Part shown: piece after piece, positions 16,448 through 24,942 of the stretch
How the letters are laid out: every line of letters starts with the position of its first letter
How positions within the stretch are numbered: the stretch's first letter is position 1
DNA from: Aeromonas eucrenophila
GTDB lineage: Bacteria; Pseudomonadota; Gammaproteobacteria; Enterobacterales; Aeromonadaceae
Assembly (NCBI RefSeq): GCF_000819865.1
Contig: NZ_CDDF01000005.1
Location: 612,206 to 676,205 of the forward strand
DNA length: 64,000 nucleotides
Direction of reading: 5' to 3'
Notes under the pieces: generated by a model
Told to the model about the DNA's origin: nothing
Seen by the model: the letters and a program-made list of their open reading frames with translations, nothing else
The model's database searches: none
Made by a program: the position numbers and the translations under genes

Positions 16448-18289
16448 ATGTTTACATCAGAAGAGGAATTAAAAATAGGACAGGTTGTTGAAGTATCTGG
16501 AACTAATATTAAAGTCGAGATCTCTGATAAAATTTCTGAGCTATCTAGAACATTCAACGGTCGCGTTTATCCTATAGGGCAAATAGGTAGCATGGTGAAA
16601 ATTCACTATGGCCGAAAAATAATTTTTGGTTTGGTGACAATGCTCAGAATGCGTTCAGAGGAGTTAATTGAATCAGGAATGCCTGTGAACGCCGATTCAG
16701 ATCAACGCGTAATGGAAGTACAGCTATTGGCTGAAGGAAGTTGGAATAACAGTATTTCAAAATTGTCCTTTAAACGTGGTATTAAGACTTATCCTCTACC
16801 TCAGCAAGGTGTATTTCTACTAACTAGCGAAGAAATTTCTTTTGTATACCGTTCAGCAGAAGGTTCAAGAAATGAATCCGTTGATCCACTAGTCCCTTTT
16901 GCAGTTTATAGTGCATCCGAATCGACAACATGTAGAGCTAACATAAATAAGATGTTTGGTATGCATTGTGCTGTTCTCGGTTCTACAGGATCAGGAAAAT
17001 CAGGCACTGTAGCAGCAATTATTCATAGTGTGCTATCTCATAAACATGATGGTAAAGAGTTGTCTCCGCAGATAGTAGTTATTGACCCCCATGGAGAATA
17101 TGGTTCAGCTTTTAAGGCTAGAGCAGTCCAATATCGTGCGTATGATATTGCAGCAGATGATGATGATCAAGAAGAGATAAAGCTTCCTTACTGGTTAATG
17201 GCGAGTGATGAGTTTACGAATCTAGTTATCGGAAAGTCTGAAAAAAGTGCTACTAGCCAAAACAATGTAGTTCAAAAAGCACTTGCTCACGCAAGAATGG
17301 TTGTTGCTGGAATTGTAAAACCTTGCCCAAGAGAATTTGGTTCAGATGCGTTGAAGCATCTGGAAAATATTGATGATCCGGATTTTTATGATAGTAAAGA
17401 TGTTTCAGACATTTTGGAGTTTGATCGAGATAAACCTAGGCCATTTTGCCTGGATGAGTTTGAGAGTCACGTGCGATATATACAGGGTGGTAGATTCAAA
17501 AAGGGAGAGAAGATAATAGAAACACTACCAGCATCAGATTCAGGCATGACTTATGTTTCATCGGTATTAGACAAGCTAAAAGTGCTTAGAAGAGATAATC
17601 GTCTTTCATTCATGATGAAGTGCTGGCGAGATGATGAACATCAAATAAAATTACATGAGGTTTTGAATCAGTTTGTTGGTGCGCCAAAGCAGGAAGGAAA
17701 GGATATTAGAATTATTGATATTTCAGGTCTTCCAAATGAAGTCGCTGGCCCCCTTACCGCATTGATTGCTCGGTTGCTCTTTCAGTATAAAGTTTTTCAG
17801 ACACAAGATGAGAAAGAGAAAGATCCTATTTTAATGGTGTGTGAAGAAGCACATAGATATGTCCCTGAGCATGGAGAAGCTCAGTATTCAGCGGCTCAAG
17901 GTGCCATAAGACGTATTGCAAGAGAGGGACGAAAATATGGAATTGGACTGATGCTAGTAAGTCAGCGCCCCGCTGATGTGGACAGCACTGTAATATCACA
18001 GTGTGGTACGTGGGTGGTTTTAAGACTTACAAATTCGGCCGATCAACAGCATGTCGCACGTTTCCTACCTGATGGACTATCCGGTATGGTTGGTGCGTTA
18101 CCTATTTTATCTCAGCAGGAAGCGATATTTGTTGGTGAAGGTTCTGCGCTACCTTCTAGAATAAGAGTTAGAGATTTAAATAAAGAGCAATTGCCCAAGT
18201 CTAATACAATTCCATTTGCTGAGGGCTGGTCTAGTGATCGCTTAGACTTGGATAAGTTAAAGGAAATATCGGAGAGAATGTGTAGTTAA
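16448..18289 (+). CDS. HerA-like DUF87 ATPase of a SIR2-HerA system
   Basis: 613-residue FtsK/HerA-family ATPase. An N-terminal HAS-barrel-like beta domain precedes Walker A GSTGSGKSGTV (about 178), the IDPHGEY motif, Walker B ILMVCEEAH (about 460), and QRPADVDSTVISQCGT with the sensor region after it. In known SIR2-HerA systems a HerA hexamer assembles with SIR2 subunits and controls NADase activity. The tight spacing to the SIR2 gene supports joint function. Confidence 0.9.
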   Translation: MFTSEEELKIGQVVEVSGTNIKVEISDKISELSRTFNGRVYPIGQIGSMVKIHYGRKIIFGLVTMLRMRSEELIESGMPVNADSDQRVMEVQLLAEGSWNNSISKLSFKRGIKTYPLPQQGVFLLTSEEISFVYRSAEGSRNESVDPLVPFAVYSASESTTCRANINKMFGMHCAVLGSTGSGKSGTVAAIIHSVLSHKHDGKELSPQIVVIDPHGEYGSAFKARAVQYRAYDIAADDDDQEEIKLPYWLMASDEFTNLVIGKSEKSATSQNNVVQKALAHARMVVAGIVKPCPREFGSDALKHLENIDDPDFYDSKDVSDILEFDRDKPRPFCLDEFESHVRYIQGGRFKKGEKIIETLPASDSGMTYVSSVLDKLKVLRRDNRLSFMMKCWRDDEHQIKLHEVLNQFVGAPKQEGKDIRIIDISGLPNEVAGPLTALIARLLFQYKVFQTQDEKEKDPILMVCEEAHRYVPEHGEAQYSAAQGAIRRIAREGRKYGIGLMLVSQRPADVDSTVISQCGTWVVLRLTNSADQQHVARFLPDGLSGMVGALPILSQQEAIFVGEGSALPSRIRVRDLNKEQLPKSNTIPFAEGWSSDRLDLDKLKEISERMCS

Positions 18290-18320
18290 TGAAAGACTTA
18301 TAAAAAAGGAGCTACAAGAA

Positions 18321-18348
18321 GGGGAAGCAACATAATGGTTGCTTCCCC
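18321..18348. terminator. Convergent hairpin between HerA and polymerase genes
   Basis: Perfect 11-base arms GGGGAAGCAAC / GTTGCTTCCCC. No strong T run follows on the plus strand. It lies between the convergent herA-like and polymerase genes and probably ends transcription from both sides. Confidence 0.7.
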
Positions 18349-18386
18349 AATCGCCTTATTACACCAACCAGATATTGCTATATCAA

Positions 18387-21275
18387 TCAGTCGGTTATCA
18401 CTTCATGGCTCGGCGCATCCTGCGTGATTTGCGCTATCTCGGTCTTGGGGTTATTCAACCGGCTTTGGAGCTGTGGCATGTCCTCGGGCTTGAACAGCGC
18501 CCCCAGCTCTAACCCTGGGCACTCTTGCAGGATCACCCGCACCAGGCGGACGGTGCGCGTCGTCACCGGTACACACTGCCCGACCAGTTTGGCGCGTTTG
18601 GCGGACTTGCAGTCATCCACGCTGGTTGGGCAGCCATTGATGGTCAGCCATTCGGCCAGCTCATCGTACCCCATCGTTTTCGTCATACCGAAGGCGGACT
18701 GGGTATAAGCACGCAGGAAAACCCGCTTTAGGATGCCAAGCGAACCTTCATCCGTCACACGCATTGGCAATCCTTTTATCGACGTCTTGCAGACGAAGTA
18801 ATCCTCCCAGCTCTCCCAGTCATTGAGGGTCTTCAGGCAGTTCGTTCGCCGCCAGTTATCGAATACCACCCGTTGCTCCATAGCGGCTGCTACCGTCGGC
18901 CAGGGGCGTGTATCAAAGCAGATGTGTTCGGTGCCTAGCACGCTCTGCATTGATGGCAGCATGGGTTGCCGCTTGAAGTCGAACTCAAGATTCAGGGTCT
19001 TTGACCTGCTCACTGAGACGAGATCGTGTTCATTGATCCACATTTCAGCCGTAGATATTAAATGGTCACTCTCGACTTTTTGACCGGGGGTACGATTCAG
19101 ATACAGGTCAAGCATGTACGCCTGATGCAGCTCCTTAGAGCAGGGGGGCTTAACCCCAGCCTTGGCCAGGATCTGGGGCTGACCCTCAACGCCTTCGGGA
19201 GTAAGTTGACCACGAGTCTTCATCGCGATGACCTGTTTAACCTGATGTTTTTGCTCCAGCATCCGAAAGCCAGGGCCATCCAGTCGCTCGCCCAGTTCCT
19301 GAAAGCGGCGGCATATCGGGCCATTCAGCACAAGTTCGTCATAGGTTGCATCGGTGAGAAAGCCATCCGTCGTGACGCTCACTACGGTTCGGTGAGCGGG
19401 GATGGAAGCCAAGACTTCCCCGAGTACGGCACGGATCAGGCCGGTCGTATGCGCGGCAAAGAATGCGTTGGTGATGGCGGAGCGCTCAATGGGCTTGCTC
19501 AATCCACTGGATGTATCGAAGGCTGACTTGCCCCTCAGACCTTGTGCCAGCTTGCCATAGAGAGAGTTACCAATTTCTTTCCAAAGTAGCTCTTCGAAGG
19601 ATTTCTTCACATACGATTGGCGTTTTTCCCGAACCTGCGAGACAAAGGGCTCAAACAGGCGCTGCGTCGTATCTGTCCAAGGGATGATGACACCTTGATG
19701 TATCTCAATCTGGCAACCCATGCGGAGTGCGACCTCGATCTCCGGTGCGGTACAGAGCGATTCACCAGTGAGGGGAAACAGCAGGCCAATTTCAGTACGC
19801 ACCGGTAGGCTGGGATAACGTGTCCCGTATGGAAATCTATATTTAACGCGAGCAAGACCAAAGACATGGCCACAGAACTCGGCTGTGTTGGTGGTCATTC
19901 GCGCTCGCTCATAATCAAGGGGGAAAAGGTCAACGAGCCCTGTGGTATAGGCTCCGCTTAGGTCAAAATCGTTGAAGAGCGATAGGGGGGTCGGGCCACA
20001 CCAAAAGCATTCGTTTCGTCCACCGTGGTAGCAATCGATGGCAAGATTTTCGAATAGCTTCGCAGCAGGGGTCATCTCCCGAACCTTCTTGGTCACAGGT
20101 CTGGATGAATTCTTGCTCCATCCAGTCTGCTCTACCTCATGGGTTCCAAATAGCTGGTCGCGGTCTTGGGCCGTTTCGCGCAGATGTTTCAGGAACACCG
20201 ATGTGGCACAGCCGCCAATCGTCTTTGGCAGGGAGGATAGCCCCAGCGTCTTAGCAAACTCATGGAGTCGTAGGCCATATTTGACCGCGATTTCGGCATC
20301 ACGCAGGGCATAAGCTTCAAAGGCGGCCTTGTCCCCGGCTAGTAGTTCATCCATGCGTTCAATGGAGTGACCGGCAGGGAGGGACAATTTTGGTAAGTCA
20401 ATGAGTTCACCTACGGCAGCCAGACCAGCACCACCTGGGGTGTGCAGCATAGTGTCGACAAAGGTGAGCAAGGTTCGTTGGGCTTTACGCTGCTTGTCTC
20501 GCAAAATCAGCGGTGTCGGTTTTGCCCGGCGGCGCAAGATATTATCCAGATCGATGCCGTATGCACTGTTGATTGATGCCACTGTTTTGCGGATTCCATC
20601 CATCTGGGTTTTGAATAGCCAGAAGTCGCCAAACGAGGCAAGGTCTGCCCGTAGGAAATGGGCATACACAAAGACATGTTTGGGCCATTCCGTGATTAGC
20701 CCCTTCTCCTTACATACCACCACGATGTGGCTGATAGATCGTTCAAAACTCAGTCGGTCAGATTTTTTCGAAGAGGCAGGGTAAATGACTTCTGCGTGTT
20801 CCCCTTTCTCCGTGATGACAAAGAACTGGTAGGAGAGAATGTCGTTGTGCTTTGTCTTGGGGTTGTAAACGTATTCGCTGTCTATGCCGATATGGAGCAC
20901 AGACCCTTTTGCGGGAACCACTGTCTCCCCAGGCTTGAGATAATGCTGTGTGCGTAACCGTAATGCTTTGTCGGTTGAATTCTCCTGCACGGGCAGCAGG
21001 TAATCAGGTATGTCGGGGTCTCCCGCGATCACATCAGTACTCAGACCGTTCATTACCCAGCCAGGATCGTGTGAGGGAGAATTCATGTACTGGCAGGGGT
21101 CGAGCGCACTTTCAATCGCGAGCGCCAATGCGCTCTGGTGTTGTGCGTCGTTGAACATGTCATAGCCACCGTGAGGGGGCCGGTTATTCAGATCTGGCTG
21201 CAGGTTGGCGTCTGCGTAGGGAAAGCTCACCGCCGTGCCCCCTGCATTATCTGTGGGTTTTTCTTGTCGTTTCAT
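18387..21275 (-). CDS. Family B DNA polymerase, primer-independent (piPolB) type
   Basis: 962 residues. Proofreading motifs: Exo I GIDSEY (D132, E134), Exo II AHFLRADLASF (D211), Exo III YALRD (Y322, D326). A YxGG-type motif follows (YHGG, 416-419). Polymerase motifs: DFDLSGAY (D438), KEIGNSLYG (K566, N570, Y573) and TTDGF (D637). All catalytic residues are present. Family B enzymes of this type in tRNA-integrated elements with tyrosine recombinases are piPolBs, which can start DNA synthesis without a primer. About 125 residues precede the exonuclease domain. An ordinary protein-primed phage polymerase is the alternative, but no terminal protein gene is seen beside it. Confidence 0.82.
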   Translation of the reverse strand: MKRQEKPTDNAGGTAVSFPYADANLQPDLNNRPPHGGYDMFNDAQHQSALALAIESALDPCQYMNSPSHDPGWVMNGLSTDVIAGDPDIPDYLLPVQENSTDKALRLRTQHYLKPGETVVPAKGSVLHIGIDSEYVYNPKTKHNDILSYQFFVITEKGEHAEVIYPASSKKSDRLSFERSISHIVVVCKEKGLITEWPKHVFVYAHFLRADLASFGDFWLFKTQMDGIRKTVASINSAYGIDLDNILRRRAKPTPLILRDKQRKAQRTLLTFVDTMLHTPGGAGLAAVGELIDLPKLSLPAGHSIERMDELLAGDKAAFEAYALRDAEIAVKYGLRLHEFAKTLGLSSLPKTIGGCATSVFLKHLRETAQDRDQLFGTHEVEQTGWSKNSSRPVTKKVREMTPAAKLFENLAIDCYHGGRNECFWCGPTPLSLFNDFDLSGAYTTGLVDLFPLDYERARMTTNTAEFCGHVFGLARVKYRFPYGTRYPSLPVRTEIGLLFPLTGESLCTAPEIEVALRMGCQIEIHQGVIIPWTDTTQRLFEPFVSQVREKRQSYVKKSFEELLWKEIGNSLYGKLAQGLRGKSAFDTSSGLSKPIERSAITNAFFAAHTTGLIRAVLGEVLASIPAHRTVVSVTTDGFLTDATYDELVLNGPICRRFQELGERLDGPGFRMLEQKHQVKQVIAMKTRGQLTPEGVEGQPQILAKAGVKPPCSKELHQAYMLDLYLNRTPGQKVESDHLISTAEMWINEHDLVSVSRSKTLNLEFDFKRQPMLPSMQSVLGTEHICFDTRPWPTVAAAMEQRVVFDNWRRTNCLKTLNDWESWEDYFVCKTSIKGLPMRVTDEGSLGILKRVFLRAYTQSAFGMTKTMGYDELAEWLTINGCPTSVDDCKSAKRAKLVGQCVPVTTRTVRLVRVILQECPGLELGALFKPEDMPQLQSRLNNPKTEIAQITQDAPSHEVITD

Positions 21276-21333
21276 GAGTGTTGGCTCGTAAAAAAGGGCC
21301 TCCTTGGAGACCCTTCATTGAAGAGGAATACGG

Positions 21334-21789
21334 TTAGGCGCTTAGCTGGCGTTCAATAGCCTCCATGTCCTCATCAAGTTCTTCTTTAGAGTCGCATGCA
21401 ACCCACAGGGGCTTGGCGTCTGGCAGCAGAAGGGAAATACTGATCCAGACATTGGCGTCTTTTACGACCGGGGTGCAACCGGCAATCAGGTCCGTTGCGA
21501 CCAATAACTTCTTGGTTCGGATGAACTTGCGCTTCTTTTGCTTGAGCACGAGACTAGAGACCTCTTTGAAGCGCTCCTCGATTTCTTGACGGTCACTGCT
21601 CTTGTACATAATGGCCGGGTATGAGTTGCTGTCGGACCATGCCATCAGCGCATGTGGCTGGTCGGGATCATTGAGCTGCATGTGTGCAACGCGGCTGATC
21701 GTGCCCAGGTTCGTCAAACCACCTTTCGCTTTGAGGAATGCACCAACGATTTCATAGGCAGCGGTATGTTGAGTAGTATTTGAGCTCAT
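21334..21789 (-). CDS. Hypothetical protein upstream of piPolB
   Basis: 151 residues from the ATG after AAGGAGGCTCTC; a longer frame exists but would overlap the excisionase gene. Begins MSSNTTQHTAAYEIVGAFLKAKGG. Its C-terminal half alternates strands and charged helices, ending EELDEDMEAIERQLSA. No family recognised. It ends about 58 bases ahead of the polymerase in the same orientation, so a link to element replication is possible. Confidence 0.7.
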   Translation of the reverse strand: MSSNTTQHTAAYEIVGAFLKAKGGLTNLGTISRVAHMQLNDPDQPHALMAWSDSNSYPAIMYKSSDRQEIEERFKEVSSLVLKQKKRKFIRTKKLLVATDLIAGCTPVVKDANVWISISLLLPDAKPLWVACDSKEELDEDMEAIERQLSA

Positions 21790-21814
21790 GAGAGCCTCCT
21801 TGTAGTCATGGTTG

Positions 21815-22006
21815 TTAATTAAGGTTTTGCAGTTGCTTACTTTCCCACCTCTCCACTTCTCTGAGTGGGAAACGGGTCTGGCGACCGATAGTGACAAATG
21901 GGGGTAACGTCTCAGGTGCGATGACCATCTGCTTGTCCACCCAGCTCTTGCTGACTCGCCACCGCTGGGCCAATTCGCTGCGAGTGATCATCTTGTCTTC
22001 GTCCAT
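21815..22006 (-). CDS. AlpA/MerR-like excisionase
   Basis: 63-residue winged helix-turn-helix protein (ITRSELAQRWRVSKSWVDKQM ... FVTIGRQTRFPLREVERWE), the pattern of AlpA-type excisionases and regulators. It lies between the recombinase and polymerase genes, as expected of a recombination directionality factor. Confidence 0.82.
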   Translation of the reverse strand: MDEDKMITRSELAQRWRVSKSWVDKQMVIAPETLPPFVTIGRQTRFPLREVERWESKQLQNLN

Positions 22007-22072
22007 CGCTACCTCTCGTTTGTGCTGTCGTTCGACTGGAGCTACTGTCCCAAAAATCGAGAACAGAAAATC

Positions 22073-23215
22073 TCATCTGTCATGCACGCTGCTCCAACTA
22101 GCCTGTGTGGCGTTGATTTTTTCGATGAGCTCGTTGACCTGATATCTCGCGTACAGCCGTGTCGTCTCAAGGGAGTTGTGGTTGAGTGTCTGAGCTGCCA
22201 GGGCCAGATCACCGGTTTCCTGGAGCAAGGTGGTGGCAAAGCTGCGGCGCAAATCGTGAATACATAGACCTTGGATCCCCGCATGTTTACAGACTCGTTC
22301 GAAGGCATGGCGCGGATACGCTAAAGGCGCATTGGCCCGGTTAGGAGAGAAAAACAAGTAGTCCTGAATGCCGAACGCTGCCTGCTGATCTCTAATCGTT
22401 GCGATGGCAGACGTCGATAACGGTACAACGTGCTGTTGGCCGTTTTTGGTGAGAGGAAGGACGAGATAACCAGCATCAAGATGAACGTTCGAATTCTTGA
22501 TCGAGAGAACTTCACCGATCCGCATCCCTGTATAGAGGGAAAGCAACAAAGAGTAGGCCCCAGGGGTTTGTAGCGCATTGCATGCCGTGATAAATCCCTG
22601 ACGTTCATCCGTGGTGAGGACCCGGTGACGCTGGTTATTTTCTTTGAGTCTCTTTACTCCATTCATGGGGCTAGAAGCCAGATAGCCATGTTCGACCGAA
22701 AGCGTGAACATGCGGGAGAGGGCGGCGAGGATCTTGTTTACGCTGGATGGCTGGAGATGAGCACAGAGGTCGAGCTTGAACGATTCAATGTCCTGCCGCT
22801 CGATTTTTCCGATCTTGCTGTCACCAAATCGAGGCAGGATATACTTCTTCACCTTATACAGCTCAGATGCCGTGTTACGTTTGTTCAGCTTGAGGTCGGT
22901 GAGGTAAAGGGTTTGATAGACCTCATCGAGCCGTTTGTTCTTGCCCAGCGAGTAAGTGCCGCTTTTGAGTGCCTGCATGCGCTCATAAACGGCTCCACGA
23001 GCATCCTGAATCGACAGGTATGGATAGGTGCCGAGTGTCTCGCAGATCCGCTGATAGTTGTGGGTGGCTTTGAATAGAAATGAGATGGTCTCAGGGTAAC
23101 GCATGACTCTGAGCTGAGGCTGCGTTACGTCTTTGTATTCCTGCTGTTTCCCGTTCGTTGGGAGAGGAAGGGCATCAAGGGCTTTACGAGTAAAGTGTAG
23201 GGGGATGATGGGCAT
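22073..23215 (-). CDS. Second tyrosine recombinase of element 1
   Basis: 380 residues. Core-binding domain in the middle (SSVNKILAALSRMFTLSVEHGYLASSP). Catalytic residues: Arg in LYTGMRIGEVLS, Lys in LTKNGQQH, HDLRRSFATTL, LNHNSLETTRLYARY. The N-terminal 90 residues are of the DUF4102-like beta type. Pipolins commonly carry more than one tyrosine recombinase. Adjacent to the excisionase gene in the same direction. Confidence 0.9.
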   Translation of the reverse strand: MPIIPLHFTRKALDALPLPTNGKQQEYKDVTQPQLRVMRYPETISFLFKATHNYQRICETLGTYPYLSIQDARGAVYERMQALKSGTYSLGKNKRLDEVYQTLYLTDLKLNKRNTASELYKVKKYILPRFGDSKIGKIERQDIESFKLDLCAHLQPSSVNKILAALSRMFTLSVEHGYLASSPMNGVKRLKENNQRHRVLTTDERQGFITACNALQTPGAYSLLLSLYTGMRIGEVLSIKNSNVHLDAGYLVLPLTKNGQQHVVPLSTSAIATIRDQQAAFGIQDYLFFSPNRANAPLAYPRHAFERVCKHAGIQGLCIHDLRRSFATTLLQETGDLALAAQTLNHNSLETTRLYARYQVNELIEKINATQASWSSVHDR

Positions 23216-23301
23216 GACTGTTACCTCCTGATAGTGGGGAGGTAACAGTAATCGGAGCGTGGTTTGAGTTATCTCACGTGTGATGCATGCAGGTCAGAGC
23301 G

Positions 23302-24483
23302 TCAGCCCTCGTGATTGAAGTAGTGGTCAACGAGTGATGGATATTTGTAAATATCGGAAATAAGGTTTCTTCTTGAAGCTAGTTCATCTGAAATAGAATT
23401 TCCGTCGAATTCCATTCGCGTATAAGGAAACGCTTCGGCAAGCGCCATAATCATTTCCGGACCTGTTACGTACAGTTCGTCGGTTGCATCAGTGGTAGCA
23501 TTTTTAAATTTTGGTTGAGAGTGTTGCCAATAGTATAGCCAAATTTTGTAAGTTATATTTCTATAGTAAATCGGTATCGACATCAACTTGTTTGTTTTTC
23601 CTTCTCCAAATGTTCTGCGATTATGTGTAAAAAATATATATTCATCAGGAGATAATGTCCTGCTGCGTTCCTTTATTGGGAATATTTCTTCAATGTGGAG
23701 TAGTATGAGATAGGTTGCGGTGAGGAATGTTTTGACTATATGATGATAACTTCCAAAATCCATTGAAATCTGAGTTCTGATTGCCATAAACATATCATCG
23801 GTTGTATTTTTCTCAGGGTGATGCTGAGCATTTTCTTCAAACTTTAACCATTGTTCAGTAATGCCCTGAGGAATATTAATTAAGAGGATGTCGGCTAGAT
23901 GTGAAAGGAACTCAGTCGACGTTCCAACAAGCGTAGATCTATCCGGATATTGATATACTTCATTTGCGAAGGAAATCAGTCTTGTAGCGATGTCACGTGC
24001 GGAAGCGTTAATGTCATTCGTCATCTGAAATATATCGAGTTTACTACCAATATGTTTTCCAATAATAATCCCAAGGAAATTTACATTTTGGGGGGAAGGG
24101 TGAATAAGCGATCGTAGTTGGACTGCTATATCCTTAATAACTGAGGTGTCTATAGGGAGGTTTTCATTGTTTTCTGAGAGCGCCATCAAATGCTCAAAAG
24201 TATTTTGAAAAGCGTTTTCTTTGTGCTGATAATTTTTTATTTTCGTCGTTAATTTTTTTTGCAGATATTGATGGAAGTTGAAAATTAGTTCAATGTCATC
24301 TACCGTTACAAATTGAATGATATTTGGCTTTAGCTGGTTGCTAAGCCCATGGTTATTAATTTTAGGTGATTTATCGATTTCATTTAAGAATAAGTTATCT
24401 AACTCATCTTTACCGAGTAGTGCCATGAAATATAAAACATCTAGATCATCATGCCCGATTAATCTGTATTTTTCTTTGGCCAT
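23302..24483 (-). CDS. Unrecognised AT-rich gene (393 aa)
   Basis: Not recognised. The ATG reading MAKEKYRLIGHDDLDVLYFMALLG is chosen because AAGAGA lies about six bases ahead. The protein is mostly helical and soluble; residues such as LLINIPQGITEQWLKFEENAQHHPEKN and the aromatic-rich C-terminal part give no known motif. Its composition matches the SIR2-HerA region, not the neighbouring recombinase gene. Candidate defence or regulatory cargo by location only. Confidence 0.7.
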   Translation of the reverse strand: MAKEKYRLIGHDDLDVLYFMALLGKDELDNLFLNEIDKSPKINNHGLSNQLKPNIIQFVTVDDIELIFNFHQYLQKKLTTKIKNYQHKENAFQNTFEHLMALSENNENLPIDTSVIKDIAVQLRSLIHPSPQNVNFLGIIIGKHIGSKLDIFQMTNDINASARDIATRLISFANEVYQYPDRSTLVGTSTEFLSHLADILLINIPQGITEQWLKFEENAQHHPEKNTTDDMFMAIRTQISMDFGSYHHIVKTFLTATYLILLHIEEIFPIKERSRTLSPDEYIFFTHNRRTFGEGKTNKLMSIPIYYRNITYKIWLYYWQHSQPKFKNATTDATDELYVTGPEMIMALAEAFPYTRMEFDGNSISDELASRRNLISDIYKYPSLVDHYFNHEG

Positions 24484-24942
24484 ATACATGTCTCTTACTA
24501 TCAAACAGTGAAATATTACAACCTTACAAGAGCCACTTCCCGCAGCTTTGAATACAAATATACTACCGTTCGGTGTTGCCTCCAACTAGTTGAAGTGATA
24601 GTGCTCGATAAAGGCACCAATCGATTTCTCATGTAGTTTGACAGAGCGAGAGAAGCAGTGGGCTTACCTGTCGGTATACCTGCGCTTATTGGCAGAGTGG
24701 GCAATGAACGATGATGTTGGCCATGAGGAATATAGGGTCTCAAAAGCCGTCATACACATTGCCCAACCGATGGATGGCACTACCACGTTGCGGTCATCCA
24801 TAACTGGGCCACTCCGCAGGCAGAGTAGATTCGACATAACTCATAGGTTTATTCATCAAAGAACAAAATCTTGCATAGGGGCTGGTCCCGCAATTAGTCA
24901 CACGGGATAATTGAGCGCTCTTTCACAAGGAGGGCAGTGCTA
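24484..24942. other. Intergenic stretch before CoiA-like gene
   Basis: No secure gene. A frame opening at TTG 24638 reads LTEREKQWAYLSVYLRLLAEW and looks protein-like for about 45 residues, but lacks a good start site, so it may be a gene remnant. An AAGGAGGG at 24927-24934 is the ribosome-binding site of the next gene. Confidence 0.5.
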
